From contig NZ_SZZW01000001.1 of NCBI RefSeq assembly GCF_009829915.1, positions 248,001-312,000 on the forward strand: a DNA stretch of 64,000 bases, given 5' to 3'. Positions within the stretch are counted from its first letter, which is position 1. Every line of letters begins with the position of its first letter. Below, piece after piece: positions 1-10,533 of this stretch. This DNA is from Pantoea sp. Nvir. Its GTDB lineage: Bacteria > Pseudomonadota > Gammaproteobacteria > Enterobacterales > Enterobacteriaceae. The notes under the pieces were generated by a model, which ran no database searches, was not told where the DNA came from, and saw only the letters and a list, made by a program, of their open reading frames with translations. Both the position numbers and the translations under genes were made by a program.

Positions 1-1
1 C

Positions 2-550
2 TATTATAGCTTCATGCATCGTAATTTTTTTAATCATATTGACATTAAACAAGAAAATATCAATATTTTGAATGGTAATGCATCAGATATTGATACTGAA
101 TGTCTTCAGTACGAAGAAAAGATTCGCACTTTTGGTAAAATTAACCTATTCATGGGCGGCGTCGGTAACGATGGGCATATCGCTTTTAATGAGCCTGCCT
201 CTTCACTAGCGTCCCGTACCCGTATTAAAACATTGACACAAGAGACACGTATAGCGAACTCACGATTTTTTAATTGCAATGTCGATCAGGTACCAAAATA
301 TGCACTAACCATTGGCGTTGGCACGTTGCTGGATGCAGAAGAGATAGTAATTTTGGTGACCGGGCAAGCCAAAGCACAAGCGCTACAGGCAGCTGTCGAA
401 GGTAATATTAATCACATGTGGACTATCAGCTGCCTACAGCTGCACGAGAAATCTGTAGTGGTATGCGACGAACCTTCCACTATGGAATTAAAAGTTAAAA
501 CTATCAAATATTTCCTAGAAATGGAGAAGAAAAATATGCAAGGCGTGTGA
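2..550 (+). CDS. nagB: Glucosamine-6-phosphate deaminase, C-terminal part (5' end outside window)
   Basis: Converts glucosamine-6-phosphate to fructose-6-phosphate and ammonia in the cytoplasm. The reading frame is already open at base 2, so the gene runs in from the left; about 182 of the usual 266 residues are here. The motif [14 protein letters not shown] carries the family's catalytic Asp, His and Glu, and the end ENMQGV-like tail matches the normal C-terminus, so the gene is complete at its 3' end. The first Met in the window (base 14) is internal (SFMHRNFF in the family). It is followed 60 bases later by nagA on the same strand, as in the enterobacterial nagBACD operon. Confidence 0.95.
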   Translation, partial: YYSFMHRNFFNHIDIKQENINILNGNASDIDTECLQYEEKIRTFGKINLFMGGVGNDGHIAFNEPASSLASRTRIKTLTQETRIANSRFFNCNVDQVPKYALTIGVGTLLDAEEIVILVTGQAKAQALQAAVEGNINHMWTISCLQLHEKSVVVCDEPSTMELKVKTIKYFLEMEKKNMQGV

Positions 551-610
551 ATTAATCTTATAAATTTCTACCTGAAACATTAGAAAAATTCTAACCAGGG
601 AGAAATTAAA

Positions 611-1765
611 ATGTACGCATTAGTGAATGGCCGAATCTATACTGGTTATGAAGTTCTGATTAATCATGCTGTGGTCATCTTCGATGGTCTAATTGTGCGC
701 GTTTGCCCATACGGTGAACTACCTAGTCATGTAAGGTTACTGGATGTTTTAGGAGCAATTATTGCTCCCGGATTTATCGATTTACAGCTCAACGGCTGCG
801 GCGGCGTTCAATTTAACGATGATATTGATGCCCTAAGCGTGGGAACGCTGGAAATTATGCAATGTGCTAACGCAAAATCTGGTTGTACCAGTTTTTTACC
901 AACACTCATCACTAGTAGAAATGCATTAATTCAACAAGCGATTCATACCATGCGCGCTTACAAAATAAAACATAATAATCAAGCACTTGGATTACACTTA
1001 GAAGGTCCATGGTTGAATAAGATTAAGAAAGGAATCCACAATTCTGATCTAATCAGACCACCCAATCCGGAATTGGTGTATTATTTATGTGATAATGCTG
1101 ACGTGATCACCAAAGTAACTTTAGCGCCTGAAAAATCCGGCCTGCGTGTGATTCGCCAGCTAACAGAGGCAGGTATTATCGTATCTGCAGGCCATTCCAA
1201 TGCCACTTATGAGCAAGCCAAAGCAAGCTTCCGATCTGGTATCACTTTTGCGACCCATCTCTATAACACAATGCCCATATTAGTCGGCCGCAAGCCAGGT
1301 CTAATCGGTGCGCTGTTCGATTCACCTGAAGTATACTGCGGTATTATTGTAGATGGTTTACACGTCCATTTTGCTAATGTGCGCAACGCAAAACGCATTA
1401 AGGGTGATAAACTAGTGCTAGTTACCGATGCCACAGCACCTGCTGGTGGTAATGTTGATACGTTTATTTTTTCCGGAAAAAAAATATACCATCGCGATGG
1501 GGTTTGCGTAGACGAGCAGGGTATACTAAGTGGTTCCTCTATTACCATGATAGAGTCAGTATGTAACAGCGTTGAAGATGTAGGCATTCCACTAGATGAA
1601 GCACTGCGTATGGCAACGCTTTATCCAGCACAGGCAATAGGCGTAGATAAACAGTTAGGCTCTATTAACGCAGGGAAAGTTGCTAACTTAACTGTTTTCA
1701 ACCGTGATTTTGAAATACTCAGGACATTTGTCAATGGCGATGATGTCTTAGAGAGTAAAAACTAA
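611..1765 (+). CDS. nagA: N-acetylglucosamine-6-phosphate deacetylase
   Basis: Removes the acetyl group of GlcNAc-6-phosphate, feeding NagB. At 384 residues it is full length (E. coli 382). The amidohydrolase metal and catalytic motifs are visible: LHLEGP with the metal-binding Glu near 131, SAGHSN and THLYNT with the metal-binding His residues near 200-220, and VTDATAPAG with the catalytic Asp near 275. An AGGGAG ribosome site lies 10 bases before the ATG. In E. coli nagC (repressor) and nagD follow; here the next 519 bases hold no such gene and asnB comes next, so the pathway is kept but its local regulator is missing. Confidence 0.97.
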   Translation: MYALVNGRIYTGYEVLINHAVVIFDGLIVRVCPYGELPSHVRLLDVLGAIIAPGFIDLQLNGCGGVQFNDDIDALSVGTLEIMQCANAKSGCTSFLPTLITSRNALIQQAIHTMRAYKIKHNNQALGLHLEGPWLNKIKKGIHNSDLIRPPNPELVYYLCDNADVITKVTLAPEKSGLRVIRQLTEAGIIVSAGHSNATYEQAKASFRSGITFATHLYNTMPILVGRKPGLIGALFDSPEVYCGIIVDGLHVHFANVRNAKRIKGDKLVLVTDATAPAGGNVDTFIFSGKKIYHRDGVCVDEQGILSGSSITMIESVCNSVEDVGIPLDEALRMATLYPAQAIGVDKQLGSINAGKVANLTVFNRDFEILRTFVNGDDVLESKN

Positions 1766-2284
1766 ATTACTGTTATCGATAATATACAAATAGCAGGCCC
1801 CTTTCGTCTTCTGTAACGGCCCCTGCTCCGAAGAAAAATTCGAACAGAATAATAATTCTATGTATGCGATATCTAGCCCTTATTTATTGCTTCATTGCAT
1901 ACCTTAAATGAATATAATAGTGATTTTCCCCAGGTGGGATCTTAGAGTGATTGAGAATTAGAGACGTTACATTGATAATGTAACATTTTATTTCAACTGA
2001 TTCTACGCTTGATCACTCATATATATTTTTAGTACTTCTATCTCACCTCCCTCTTTATTAGGCACTTTGCGTCATCTATTTATGATCCTTAAGATTTCAT
2101 TTAGATTAGAGAATATTTAAGATAACAGCATTATCAATAATATTGATGTCAGTAACAGAGCTGCATCTGATTGCATTAAATGCATTGAATAACACATTTT
2201 CTCATACATCATGTAGTTATCTATTACTCCCTTCCCATATTAAAAATAATATCGTCTACAAGAAGCAAGTTCAGGAGTCAAAAT
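1766..2284. other. Gene-free spacer where nagC and nagD stand in E. coli
   Basis: No reading frame here resembles NagC or NagD; both appear deleted. The only structure seen is a short perfect inverted repeat at 1966-1984 (listed separately) and an imperfect one near 1794-1829 (AGCAGG ... CCTGCT). The region is AT-rich with stops in all frames. Confidence 0.6.
1966..1984 (+). terminator. Possible terminator hairpin downstream of nagA
   Basis: GTTACATT pairs perfectly with AATGTAAC across a 3-base GAT loop and is followed by ATTTTATTT. The stem is AT-rich, so as a terminator it would be weak; it lies 200 bases after nagA. Confidence 0.3.
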
Positions 2285-3952
2285 ATGTGTTCTATTTTTG
2301 GTGTGTTAGATCTGAAAAGCGATCCGGTTGAATTACGCAAGAAAGCACTAGAAAGTTCTCGCATGATGCGTCACCGAGGACCAGATTGGTCCGGTGTATT
2401 CTCTGATGGAAAAGCAATCCTAGCGCATGAGCGTTTGTCTATCGTTGACATTGATAACGGTGCACAGCCGCTGTACAACGCTGATTGCAGCCATGTTTTA
2501 GCAGTTAACGGTGAGATTTACAATCATCAGTCGCTACGAGCCGAACTAGGAAATCATTACCAATTTCAAACCGGTTCAGACTGCGAAGTTATTTTAGCAC
2601 TCTATCAGGAAAAAGGTATCGATTTCCTTGACGACCTACAGGGCATGTTTGCTTTTGTGCTGTGGGACAGAGTTAAGCAGGAGTATCTGATAGGACGCGA
2701 TCATATCGGCATTATCCCGCTATATATGGGAAATGATGATTACGGCAACTTTTATATTGCTTCTGAGATGAAAGCCCTAGTGCCAGTTTGCAGTTCAATT
2801 AAAGAATTCCCACCTGGAAGTTATCTTTCCAGCACTGATGGTGAAATTCGTTGCTACTGGAAGCGTGATTGGATGGAATATGCTGCCGTAGAACATAATA
2901 TCACTAATACTGCCCTTCTGAAGAGAGCGCTGGAAAATTCTATAAAAAGCCATCTAATGTCAGATGTGGCTTACGGTGTGTTACTCTCAGGTGGTTTAGA
3001 TTCCTCCATCATCTCAGCAGTTACTAGGCGCTTTGCATCGAAGTGCATCGAAGATCAGAGCAATAGTGAAGCTTCTTGTTTTCACCTGCACTCCTTTGCA
3101 ATCGGCTTAGAAGGTGCACCGGATCTAAAAGCGGCAAAAACCGTAGCCAATTATCTTGGCACCGTACATCATGAAATACACTTCACTGCGGAAGAAGGTC
3201 TGGATGCAATACGTGATGTAATTTACCACATTGAAACATATGATGTTACTACCATTCGTGCTTCGACACCGATGTATTTGATGTCACGTAAAATCAAGGC
3301 AATGGGAATCAAGATGGTACTTTCTGGCGAAGGTGCGGACGAAATATTTGGCGGTTATCTTTACTTCCATAAAGCGCCAAATGCCAAAGAATTTCATAAA
3401 GAGAATGTACGTAAATTGCAGGCATTGCATCTGTATGACTGCGCCCGCGCCAACAAAGCCATGTCAGCATGGGGTGTAGAAGCACGTGTACCTTTCCTAG
3501 ACAAGGAATTTCTCGACGTTGCAATGCGCATCAACCCACAGGATAAGTTGTGTGGCAAAAACGGTAAGATGGAGAAACATATTTTACGTGAATGCTTTTC
3601 CTCCGATCTCCCAGAAGGGATTCTCTGGCGTCAGAAAGAACAGTTTTCTGACGGTGTTGGCTATAGTTGGATCGATAATCTGAAAAAGGCAGCATCAAAG
3701 AAGATAAGCGATCAGCAATTAGTGAGTGCACACTTCCGCTTTCCTTATAATACACCGACATCGAAAGAAGCCTATCTTTATCGAGAAATCTTCGAAGATC
3801 TATTCCCATTGCCTAGTGCGGCGGAATGTGTTCCGGGCGGTCCTTCTGTAGCGTGTTCGTCGGCCAAAGCAGTGGAATGGGATGAAACTTTTAAAAAAAT
3901 AAATGATCCTTCTGGCCGTGTAGTTAGTGTGCATCAGTCTACTTATCAATAG
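2285..3952 (+). CDS. asnB: Asparagine synthetase B (glutamine-hydrolysing)
   Basis: Makes asparagine from aspartate, ATP and glutamine. The protein is 555 residues (E. coli 554). Cys2 after the initiator Met is the glutaminase nucleophile (start MCSIFGV); HERLSIVD and VNGEIYN supply other glutaminase-site residues; the synthetase half has the pyrophosphate loop LLSGGLDSS near residues 230-240. The CAGGAG ribosome site 8 bases upstream of ATG 2285 fixes the start; an upstream ATG in another frame at 2143 is not part of it. The C-terminus (VHQSTYQ) is normal. A small 10-base tandem repeat near 3034-3053 adds no frameshift. Confidence 0.98.
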   Translation: MCSIFGVLDLKSDPVELRKKALESSRMMRHRGPDWSGVFSDGKAILAHERLSIVDIDNGAQPLYNADCSHVLAVNGEIYNHQSLRAELGNHYQFQTGSDCEVILALYQEKGIDFLDDLQGMFAFVLWDRVKQEYLIGRDHIGIIPLYMGNDDYGNFYIASEMKALVPVCSSIKEFPPGSYLSSTDGEIRCYWKRDWMEYAAVEHNITNTALLKRALENSIKSHLMSDVAYGVLLSGGLDSSIISAVTRRFASKCIEDQSNSEASCFHLHSFAIGLEGAPDLKAAKTVANYLGTVHHEIHFTAEEGLDAIRDVIYHIETYDVTTIRASTPMYLMSRKIKAMGIKMVLSGEGADEIFGGYLYFHKAPNAKEFHKENVRKLQALHLYDCARANKAMSAWGVEARVPFLDKEFLDVAMRINPQDKLCGKNGKMEKHILRECFSSDLPEGILWRQKEQFSDGVGYSWIDNLKKAASKKISDQQLVSAHFRFPYNTPTSKEAYLYREIFEDLFPLPSAAECVPGGPSVACSSAKAVEWDETFKKINDPSGRVVSVHQSTYQ

Positions 3953-4086
3953 ATAACCTAATACATACATTACTATTTCTTCATTTTTAAAGTAATTATG
4001 ATATAAAAGTCTTATGACGAATCATTCAATGATGAATAGTACTTAAAGACATAAGTAAGCTAAAAATAAAATCAGTCAAAAATATA

Positions 4087-4115
4087 TTGACGTTTCAGTG
4101 CTCGATACGCATAAT
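4087..4115 (+). promoter_or_regulatory. Sigma-70 promoter of the tRNA cluster
   Basis: TTGACG (4087-4092), a 17-base spacer and CATAAT (4110-4115) lie 40 bases before tRNA-Met. The -10 is followed by GCGC, the GC-rich discriminator typical of stable-RNA promoters under stringent control. No other promoter is seen before the next three tRNAs, so all four are probably one transcript. Confidence 0.75.
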
Positions 4116-4155
4116 GCGCACCATAACTCCAATGGAGGGAACGCGAAAAGAAGAT

Positions 4156-4229
4156 GGCTACGTAGCTCAGTTGGTTAGAGCACATCACTCATAATGATGG
4201 GGTCACAGGTTCAAATCCCGTCGTAGCCA
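4156..4229 (+). tRNA. metT: tRNA-Met (CAT)
   Basis: A full cloverleaf can be drawn: acceptor GGCTACG/CGTAGCC, anticodon loop CTCATAA with CAT at 4190-4192, and T loop TTCAAAT. It is the elongator-type Met tRNA that heads the enterobacterial metT-leuW-gln cluster. The bases after discriminator A are CCG, so the encoded CCA end has lost its last A and the 3' end must be repaired by tRNA nucleotidyltransferase. Confidence 0.96.
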
Positions 4230-4241
4230 CCGTGTTTTTTT

Positions 4242-4326
4242 GCGGGAGTGGCGAAATCGGTAGACGCACCAGATTTAGGTTCTGGCGCCGTAAGGTGTGC
4301 GAGTTCAAGTCTCGTCTCCCGCACCA
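4242..4326 (+). tRNA. leuW: tRNA-Leu (TAG)
   Basis: Class II tRNA of 85 bases with a variable arm; acceptor GCGGGAG/CTCCCGC, anticodon loop TTTAGGT with TAG at 4276-4278. The 3' CCA is encoded (4324-4326). Second member of the cluster, 12 bases after tRNA-Met. Confidence 0.97.
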
Positions 4327-4347
4327 TTTAAGTCTTCGGCAGCCGGA

Positions 4348-4422
4348 TGGGGTATAGCCAAGCGGTAAGGCACCGGTTTTTGATACCGGCATTCCGAGGT
4401 TCGAATCCTCGTACCCCAGCCA
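4348..4422 (+). tRNA. glnU: tRNA-Gln (TTG)
   Basis: Acceptor TGGGGTA/TACCCCA, discriminator G, encoded CCA (4420-4422), anticodon loop TTTTGAT with TTG at 4380-4382. The 5' U-A first pair and sequence match enterobacterial tRNA-Gln. Confidence 0.97.
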
Positions 4423-4463
4423 TAATAAAGACAATTTGAATAGTTTGAATAGATAGATAATAT

Positions 4464-4535
4464 TGGGGTGTCGCCAAGCGGTAAGGCACCGGATTCTGAT
4501 TCCGGCATTCCGGGGTTCAAATCCCTGCACCCCAG
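4464..4535 (+). tRNA. glnV: tRNA-Gln (CTG)
   Basis: Acceptor TGGGGTG/CACCCCA, discriminator G at 4535, anticodon loop TTCTGAT with CTG at 4496-4498. The T stem contains one G-T pair. After the discriminator the sequence reads CTA rather than CCA, so this gene also lacks an encoded CCA end. E. coli has three more tRNA genes in this cluster; they are absent here. Confidence 0.95.
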
Positions 4536-5174
4536 CTAAATTTCACGACAAGTCCTTTTTACTCATTCTATTTTTGTCGTTTAGTAAAATGCACTGTAGC
4601 TTGAGATTTTTATAGCTGAGAAGGGCTTAATGCTTTTCCCAATTCATAAAGGCTGCGTATAGCCTAGCTGTACTTTGAACTTCCTCTTGAAAAAGGAGGA
4701 TGGCGTTCTGTGCCGTCGCTGAAATTAAACCCTGTATATACACAATGTGATATGACTATACTTTACAAAGCGTACACTGCTCTGGTAGCGCAATTTAGAA
4801 AGTGACTCGAGTTATTTAACTCTTTGTGTACAATGGATCAATTGTACATGCTTCTACGTATTTACTAGGTATTTAATCTGTTTTAGCGGTTCACCGAAGT
4901 GCTGCTAATTGCAGATATGTGCATCATAGTATTGAATCACAGCGACGCGAAAATACTGAGTATAAGCCACATACGTAAGCAAGACATAGACTGTTCTCCT
5001 AAATTACTATACCCCATATTAAAGGGTATTCTGCCGATGCTTTTCTACCATAAAGTCCTGCAAGTAGTCTAGGGTAGTGGGCAGTTAGGTTAGCATTACT
5101 CAGTCTCATTAATTGTACAAGTATAATAACTATGCGCTACAATACGTGCATTTCACTTCACTGCACTAAAATAA
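4536..5174. other. Gene-free spacer between tRNA cluster and miaB
   Basis: No intact gene. In E. coli ubiF lies here on the strand opposite to miaB. A minus-strand stretch near 5000-5080 faintly resembles the UbiF C-terminus, but the match is too short and broken to claim. No tRNA remnants for metU or further gln copies were recognised. Confidence 0.5.
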
Positions 5175-6575
5175 ATGGCTAGTTTGGCGATGGAAAAATT
5201 ACATATTAAAACCTGGGGCTGCCAGATGAATGAATATGATTCATCTAAGATGGCTGATTTGCTGAATAGTACCCACGACTATATGTTAACCGAAGAAGCT
5301 GAAGAAGCAGACATTTTGTTACTGAATACATGTTCCATTCGTGAAAAGGCACAAGAGAAGGTTTTTCATCAGTTAGGTAGGTGGAAAACTCTTAAAGAAC
5401 GCAACTCTGAATTGATAATAGGAGTTGGCGGCTGCGTGGCAGCTCAAGAGGGGAATAATATTCGTCAGCGCGCCAGCTATGTGGATATTATATTTGGCCC
5501 ACAAACCCTGCATCGCTTACCGAAGATGATCAATACTGTTCGCAGTAGCAAAATCCCGGTCACAGATATTAGTTTCCCAGAGATTGAAAAGTTCAACTAC
5601 CTGCCTGAGCCACGCGCTGGTGGGCCGACTTCTTTCGTTTCTATAATGGAAGGGTGCAATAAATATTGCACCTTTTGCGTAGTTCCTTATACCCGAGGCG
5701 AAGAAATCAGTCGTCCATGTGACGATGTTTTATTGGAGATTGCGCAGTTAGCTGAACAGGGTGTGCGTGAAGTGAATTTACTGGGTCAGAACGTCAACGC
5801 CTATCGTGGCGAAACCTTTGACGGCAAGATATGCACTTTCGCTGAATTACTGCGTTTGGTTGCTGCTATTGACGGCATAGACCGTATTCGCTTCACCACT
5901 AGTCACCCGATCGAATTTACGGACGATATTGTTGATGTATATCGTGATACTCCTGAGCTAGTAAGTTTCTTGCATCTACCAGTACAAAGCGGATCAGACC
6001 GCATTCTAACATTGATGAAACGAGCATATACAGTACAAGAGTATAAAACTATCATCTACAAGCTACGAGCGGCTCGTCCCGGAATTCAAATAAGCTCTGA
6101 TTTTATTATTGGCTTTCCTGGCGAAACCCAGCAAGACTTTGAGCAAACCATGAAGCTAATATCTGATATTAACTTCGACATGAGTTTCAGTTTTATATAC
6201 TCCGAGCGTCCAGGTACACCAGCCGCGGATCTGCCAGATAACGTATCGGAAGAAGAAAAAAAACAGCGTCTTTACATATTACAGAATCGCATTAAACAGC
6301 AGGCGATGGCCTGGAGCCGCCGTATGCTCGGTACTGTGCAACGTGTTCTAGTGGAGGGTACCTCGCGTAAAATTTTGATGGAATTATCAGGCCGTACTGA
6401 AACTAACCGTATAGTGAATTTTGAAGGCTCTCCGGAAATGATTGGCAAATTTGCCGATGTAGAGATCATCGAAGTCTACGCAAACTCCCTTCGCGGTAGA
6501 GTCGTTCATACCGAAGAGGAAAGTGATATGCACATTATAGAAATGCCTTTCTGCGATGATTGCGCATGCATATAA
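5175..6575 (+). CDS. miaB: tRNA-2-methylthio-N6-dimethylallyladenosine synthase
   Basis: Radical-SAM methylthiotransferase that adds the 2-methylthio group to A37 of tRNAs reading UNN codons. Three N-terminal Cys (in WGCQMN, NTCSIRE and GGCVA) bind the auxiliary cluster; GCNKYCTFC near residues 157-165 holds the radical-SAM cluster; a TRAM domain follows at about 380-450. It has 466 residues (E. coli 474): the last 15-30 residues differ and are shorter, outside known domains. The start is uncertain: neither ATG 5175 nor the in-frame ATG 5190 (giving [10 protein letters not shown], closer to E. coli) has a clear ribosome site. Confidence 0.95.
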   Translation: MASLAMEKLHIKTWGCQMNEYDSSKMADLLNSTHDYMLTEEAEEADILLLNTCSIREKAQEKVFHQLGRWKTLKERNSELIIGVGGCVAAQEGNNIRQRASYVDIIFGPQTLHRLPKMINTVRSSKIPVTDISFPEIEKFNYLPEPRAGGPTSFVSIMEGCNKYCTFCVVPYTRGEEISRPCDDVLLEIAQLAEQGVREVNLLGQNVNAYRGETFDGKICTFAELLRLVAAIDGIDRIRFTTSHPIEFTDDIVDVYRDTPELVSFLHLPVQSGSDRILTLMKRAYTVQEYKTIIYKLRAARPGIQISSDFIIGFPGETQQDFEQTMKLISDINFDMSFSFIYSERPGTPAADLPDNVSEEEKKQRLYILQNRIKQQAMAWSRRMLGTVQRVLVEGTSRKILMELSGRTETNRIVNFEGSPEMIGKFADVEIIEVYANSLRGRVVHTEEESDMHIIEMPFCDDCACI

Positions 6576-6769
6576 AGAAAATCAAATCAACGTTGATTCG
6601 AACCTTCTGACATTTAAATTTCCTTATAATGCTTAATAACGAACGTATTTTGCGGTGCTGCCCTTTCTTTTTTGTCGTATGGCGTGTTACACCGGTAGAT
6701 CTCTTTTAGTTTTTTATCTCAGCGAGATGCCATCTTTGTGGAATATTTATTGAACCAATTGACAATCAC

Positions 6770-7574
6770 CCATTGTTAGCCTGTCCGTAAGATTGAAAAT
6801 AAGGTAAAAGAAATTTAACAATTAGCTCGGCTTGTTGGGGTATTGAGATTTATTGTCATAATAACACATCATAACACATTCAAGCTAAGTATCTATTAGG
6901 ACTATTTTGCGTTAAAGCCTCTAAAAATATTAGCACACGCTCTATATCGATACCTTGTTGGTGCACGACACCACTCCAAATACTGAATCTAGTATAAGGT
7001 CTCTATGGGAATTAAAGAAAATCGTATTTTGGAATCATCATAACTACTAATAGCGTGTAGCGTACCAGGTATAGCAAAATTCGTGCGTTAGTACTGTATT
7101 GGTACGGATACAAAATCTATCGGAGGGCGTATTGTAATGACGAATCCAGTGATGGTAGAAGGTAGAAACTCTCCCTGCTAAAAGGAAGTGATCTAAAAGG
7201 TTGTTCCCTATTTACATCTATTTATACTTAAAGACCAACTGTTGTTAACAAACACTTGGTTTTAATCGCGTTAAGATGACAAAGTGAACGTTATTGAATT
7301 AACGCCTTTAATCTATATTATATGCTGTTGCACTTATAATTATCTTTCTTAAAGGTTTAATCATGTCTGCCGTGTAGTATCAATTATGGCATTTATCCAT
7401 TCATTAAAGTATTAGATGAGCTTAGCTTTAATTTCATTCATAACAGCAGGTACAGAAGTGGTGCTTTATCCGGTAGTAGTGCGTTTTATGATGCCTGTAA
7501 AAAAGCATCTCGAAATGCTGCCAGCGCCCAGCTAGTGGAAGCTCTAGAGGCACACATTGAGGTCAGAAGTATAA
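6770..7574 (+). pseudogene. ybeZ: Decayed ybeZ (PhoH-like ATPase)
   Basis: No open frame spans this stretch, but pieces of YbeZ appear in order across three frames: WGIEI (E. coli LGIEI) near 6838, KILAHALY (DILRSLY) near 6915, VSMGIKENRILE (IHLAIKEARVLE) near 7001, GRIVMTNPVMVEG (RRILLTRPAVEAG) near 7123, VLDELSFNFIH (VEEISFNFFH) near 7405 and EVVLYPVVVRF (EDVVRHPVVARI) near 7457. Stops and frame changes interrupt it, and the Walker A lysine region is degraded. It sits between miaB and ybeY exactly where intact ybeZ lies in E. coli. Calls are from recalled family sequence, so boundaries are approximate. Confidence 0.78.
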
Positions 7575-8048
7575 ATGAGTACGGTAATTCTTGATTTGCA
7601 GCTAGCTTGTAAGCAGACCAGGGGGTTGCCTGATAAAGCTGTTTTTCAACGCTGGCTTGAAGCAGTAGTGATTCCTTTTCATTCGGAATGCGAAGTTACT
7701 ATTCGCTTAGTAGACGAGGTAGAGAGCAATGATCTTAATATGACTTATCGAGGACAAGATAAGCCGACTAACGTACTTTCGTTTCCTTTTGAAATGCCGT
7801 TAAGTATTGATATACCTCTATTAGGCGATCTGATTATTTGTCGTCAGCTCGTTGAGCAAGAAGCAGCCAAGCAAGGGAAAAGCACCGAATCGCACTGGGC
7901 TCATATGGTAGTACATGGCACACTACACTTGCTCGGTTATGAGCACATTGAAGATCATAAAGCCAAAGAAATGGAAGCGATGGAGACAGAGATAATGCTT
8001 GCTCTTGGTTATCCTGATCCCTACTTGTTAGAAACAGAAGACTCATGA
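7575..8048 (+). CDS. ybeY: Endoribonuclease YbeY, rRNA maturation factor
   Basis: Zn-dependent single-strand RNase involved in 16S rRNA 3' processing and ribosome quality control. The signature [11 protein letters not shown] (three metal-binding His) is intact near residues 114-124. Length 157 (E. coli 155). The start [12 protein letters not shown] matches the family start. Its usual partner YbeZ, encoded just upstream in E. coli, is a pseudogene here; corC and lnt follow in the same direction. Confidence 0.97.
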   Translation: MSTVILDLQLACKQTRGLPDKAVFQRWLEAVVIPFHSECEVTIRLVDEVESNDLNMTYRGQDKPTNVLSFPFEMPLSIDIPLLGDLIICRQLVEQEAAKQGKSTESHWAHMVVHGTLHLLGYEHIEDHKAKEMEAMETEIMLALGYPDPYLLETEDS

Positions 8049-8120
8049 ACCGCTGCTTTAGATTATCCTTTTTTCACCTACAGCAACCTACCTTCACCAG
8101 AGAGATCTATAAAAAATGCC

Positions 8121-9002
8121 ATGAGTGAAGAACATTCTCCAAACAGCGAGGCGCCCAATAGTAAAAAAGGATTTTTTTCTGATCTTATTAAGCAGATTTT
8201 TCATAATGAACCACAGAACCGTAATGAACTGATTGAGCTGATCTACAATTCCAAGCAAAAAGGACTTATTGACGAAGATACATGCGACATGCTTGAAGGA
8301 GTACTGGACATCTCAGAGCAGCGCGTACGCAGCATTATGATCCCACGTTCGCAAATGATTACCCTAAAGAGTAGTCAGACGCTGGATGAGTGTCTGGACG
8401 TCATTATCGAGTCAGCGCACTCACGGTTTCCGGTAATTAGTGAACACAAAAATCATATTGAAGGCATTTTTATGGCTAAAGATTTACTGCCGTTTATAAG
8501 AAATAAATCTGAACTTTTCGGTATAGAAAAATTATTGCGACCAGCGGTGGTAGTACCTGAAAGTAAACGGGTTGACCGTATGCTGAAAGAGTTTCTTTCC
8601 CAGCAATATCATATGGCGATTGTAATTGATGAATTCGGTGGCGTCTCTGGCTTAGTCACTATCGAGGATATTCTTGAGTTGATCGTAGGAGAAATCGCAG
8701 ATGAACATGATAATGCAGAAGATCATGATATCCACCGATTAAACTGCCAGACATATACAGTGCATGCTCTTACGACCATCGAAGATTTCAATGATGTATT
8801 CGGTACGCAGTTCAACGATGAAGAAGTAGACACAATTGGTGGGTTAGTCATGCAGGGATTTGGTCGCCTTCCCGGACGAGGAGAGAGTATTGACATACAC
8901 GGATATCACTTTAAAGCTGTAATAGCTGACAGCCGTCGTATTATTCAACTTCATGTAAAAGTTCCGAAAAAATCCTTATTACCCAAGCTAGATGACGAAT
9001 AA
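8121..9002 (+). CDS. corC: CorC/YbeX CBS-domain protein
   Basis: Cytoplasmic protein with two CBS domains (about residues 70-200) and a C-terminal CorC_HlyC domain (about 210-285), linked to Mg/Co efflux and, in E. coli as YbeX, to ribosome metabolism. 293 residues against 292. Motifs [10 protein letters not shown] and [12 protein letters not shown] are typical. It overlaps the start of lnt by 11 bases, suggesting translational coupling in a ybeY-corC-lnt operon. Confidence 0.95.
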   Translation: MSEEHSPNSEAPNSKKGFFSDLIKQIFHNEPQNRNELIELIYNSKQKGLIDEDTCDMLEGVLDISEQRVRSIMIPRSQMITLKSSQTLDECLDVIIESAHSRFPVISEHKNHIEGIFMAKDLLPFIRNKSELFGIEKLLRPAVVVPESKRVDRMLKEFLSQQYHMAIVIDEFGGVSGLVTIEDILELIVGEIADEHDNAEDHDIHRLNCQTYTVHALTTIEDFNDVFGTQFNDEEVDTIGGLVMQGFGRLPGRGESIDIHGYHFKAVIADSRRIIQLHVKVPKKSLLPKLDDE

Positions 9003-10533
9003 ATTTATTTTTTTGTTCTCACTTTACCAACAACAACATATACGGTTATTGCTGGCATTATTCACAGGTGCCGTTGGTACGCTTTCTTTCTCGCCTTATG
9101 ATTCCTGGCCTACTGCGCTATTATCGCTGGGCGGTCTGCAATGCTTGACCCTCGATCGCCTCAAAGGGCAAGCGGTTGCTATTGGCTTCTCTTGGGGTTT
9201 TGGTCTTTTCATTACCGGCGTTCACTGGGTATACGTTAGTATCGCTACCTTTGGTGGCATGCCAGTTCTGGTTAACGTTTTTCTAGTGATTTTACTTACG
9301 ACCTATCTTTCGCTTTATCCAGCGTTATTTGCAGGCATGCTAAATCTTTTATGGCCGCTCACTACACTATGTCGTCTGACGCTGGCAGCTCCTGCTTTAT
9401 GGCAACTCAGCGAGTTTTTACGCGGCTGGCTATTGACTGGTTTTCCTTGGCTACAATTCGGCTATAGTCAGATTGACGGCCCTCTAAAAGGTTTAGCTCC
9501 TCTGATGGGTGTGGAAACACTTACTTTTGTACTAATGATTGACTCAGGGCTACTAGTCTATGCTCTTCGCAAACGTAGTATAAAAAGTGCAGTCGCTGCA
9601 ATAGCACTGTTGGTACTGCCTTGGCCGCTACGTTATGTCCAGTGGACACAGCCACAACCCGAACGTACCCTTAAGGTTGCTCTGGTGCAGGGTAATATTT
9701 TACAATCGATGAAGTGGGATCCACAACAACTTCTTATAACACTCAATATCTATAATAGTCTTAGCCAACCCTTAATAGGTAAAGTACCGCTAATCATCTG
9801 GCCGGAATCCGCTATTGCTGATCTTGAAAGTAGCCAGCAGCCTTTTCTACGCTCTTTAGATGCACTGTTACACAAGCATGGCAGTTCGCTTATCACGGGT
9901 ATTGTTGATTCCCGATTAGAGCAAAACCGCTATCATGACTATAATTCTGTGATTGTTCTCGGTAGTGGCGCATCTTACTCTCACCAGAGCATGAACCGTT
10001 ACCAGAAAAACCATCTAGTACCTTTTGGGGAGTTCGTGCCGTTAGAAAGCCTACTGCGTCCTTTAGCACCATTATTCGATCTGCCGATGTCGTCATTTAA
10101 TCGCGGCGACTATCTGCAATCGCAGCTCAGTGCCGCTGGTTACCATATTACCAGCGCTATCTGTTATGAGATTGTGCTAGGCGAGCAAATACGTAGTAAC
10201 TTCCGTCCGGATACTGATTTTTTACTAGCTATCTCCAATGATGCATGGTTTGGTCACTCTATAGGACCGTGGCAGCACTTCCAAATGGCACGGATGAGAG
10301 CCCTGGAATTAGGACGCCCGCTACTACATAGCACCAATAATGGCGTCACTGCTGTTGTGAATGCGCAAAGTAAGGTCGAAAAGATCCTACCACAGTTTAC
10401 CCGTGCAGTTTTGTTGGATAAGGTAGTACCTACCACTGGTAAAACACCTTACGCACAAGCTGGGTTATGGCCAGTCTGGTTATTGACTTTGTGCACAGCG
10501 CTAAGTGCACTATGGCAGTACCTTAAATCATAG
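8992..10533 (+). CDS. lnt: Apolipoprotein N-acyltransferase
   Basis: Inner-membrane enzyme that adds the third acyl chain to lipoproteins, the last step of lipoprotein maturation. 513 residues (E. coli 512). The first ~215 residues are hydrophobic membrane segments; the nitrilase-like domain follows with Glu in [10 protein letters not shown] (~267), Lys in [11 protein letters not shown] (~335) and Cys in AICYEIV (~387), the catalytic triad. The ATG overlaps corC. Its likely clients in this window include LptE, YajG and CyoA. Confidence 0.96.
   Translation: MTNKFIFLFSLYQQQHIRLLLALFTGAVGTLSFSPYDSWPTALLSLGGLQCLTLDRLKGQAVAIGFSWGFGLFITGVHWVYVSIATFGGMPVLVNVFLVILLTTYLSLYPALFAGMLNLLWPLTTLCRLTLAAPALWQLSEFLRGWLLTGFPWLQFGYSQIDGPLKGLAPLMGVETLTFVLMIDSGLLVYALRKRSIKSAVAAIALLVLPWPLRYVQWTQPQPERTLKVALVQGNILQSMKWDPQQLLITLNIYNSLSQPLIGKVPLIIWPESAIADLESSQQPFLRSLDALLHKHGSSLITGIVDSRLEQNRYHDYNSVIVLGSGASYSHQSMNRYQKNHLVPFGEFVPLESLLRPLAPLFDLPMSSFNRGDYLQSQLSAAGYHITSAICYEIVLGEQIRSNFRPDTDFLLAISNDAWFGHSIGPWQHFQMARMRALELGRPLLHSTNNGVTAVVNAQSKVEKILPQFTRAVLLDKVVPTTGKTPYAQAGLWPVWLLTLCTALSALWQYLKS

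Noticed and set aside
1261-1587. 108-codon minus-strand frame inside nagA
   Set aside because: Shadow of an intact, well-conserved gene on the plus strand; no family resemblance.
4189-4530. Minus-strand reading frames across the tRNA cluster with sequences like GFEPRNAGIRIR
   Set aside because: They are complements of tRNA genes, a common source of false protein calls.
5000-5080. Possible UbiF C-terminal remnant on the minus strand
   Set aside because: Only a few spaced identities; not distinguishable from chance without a search.
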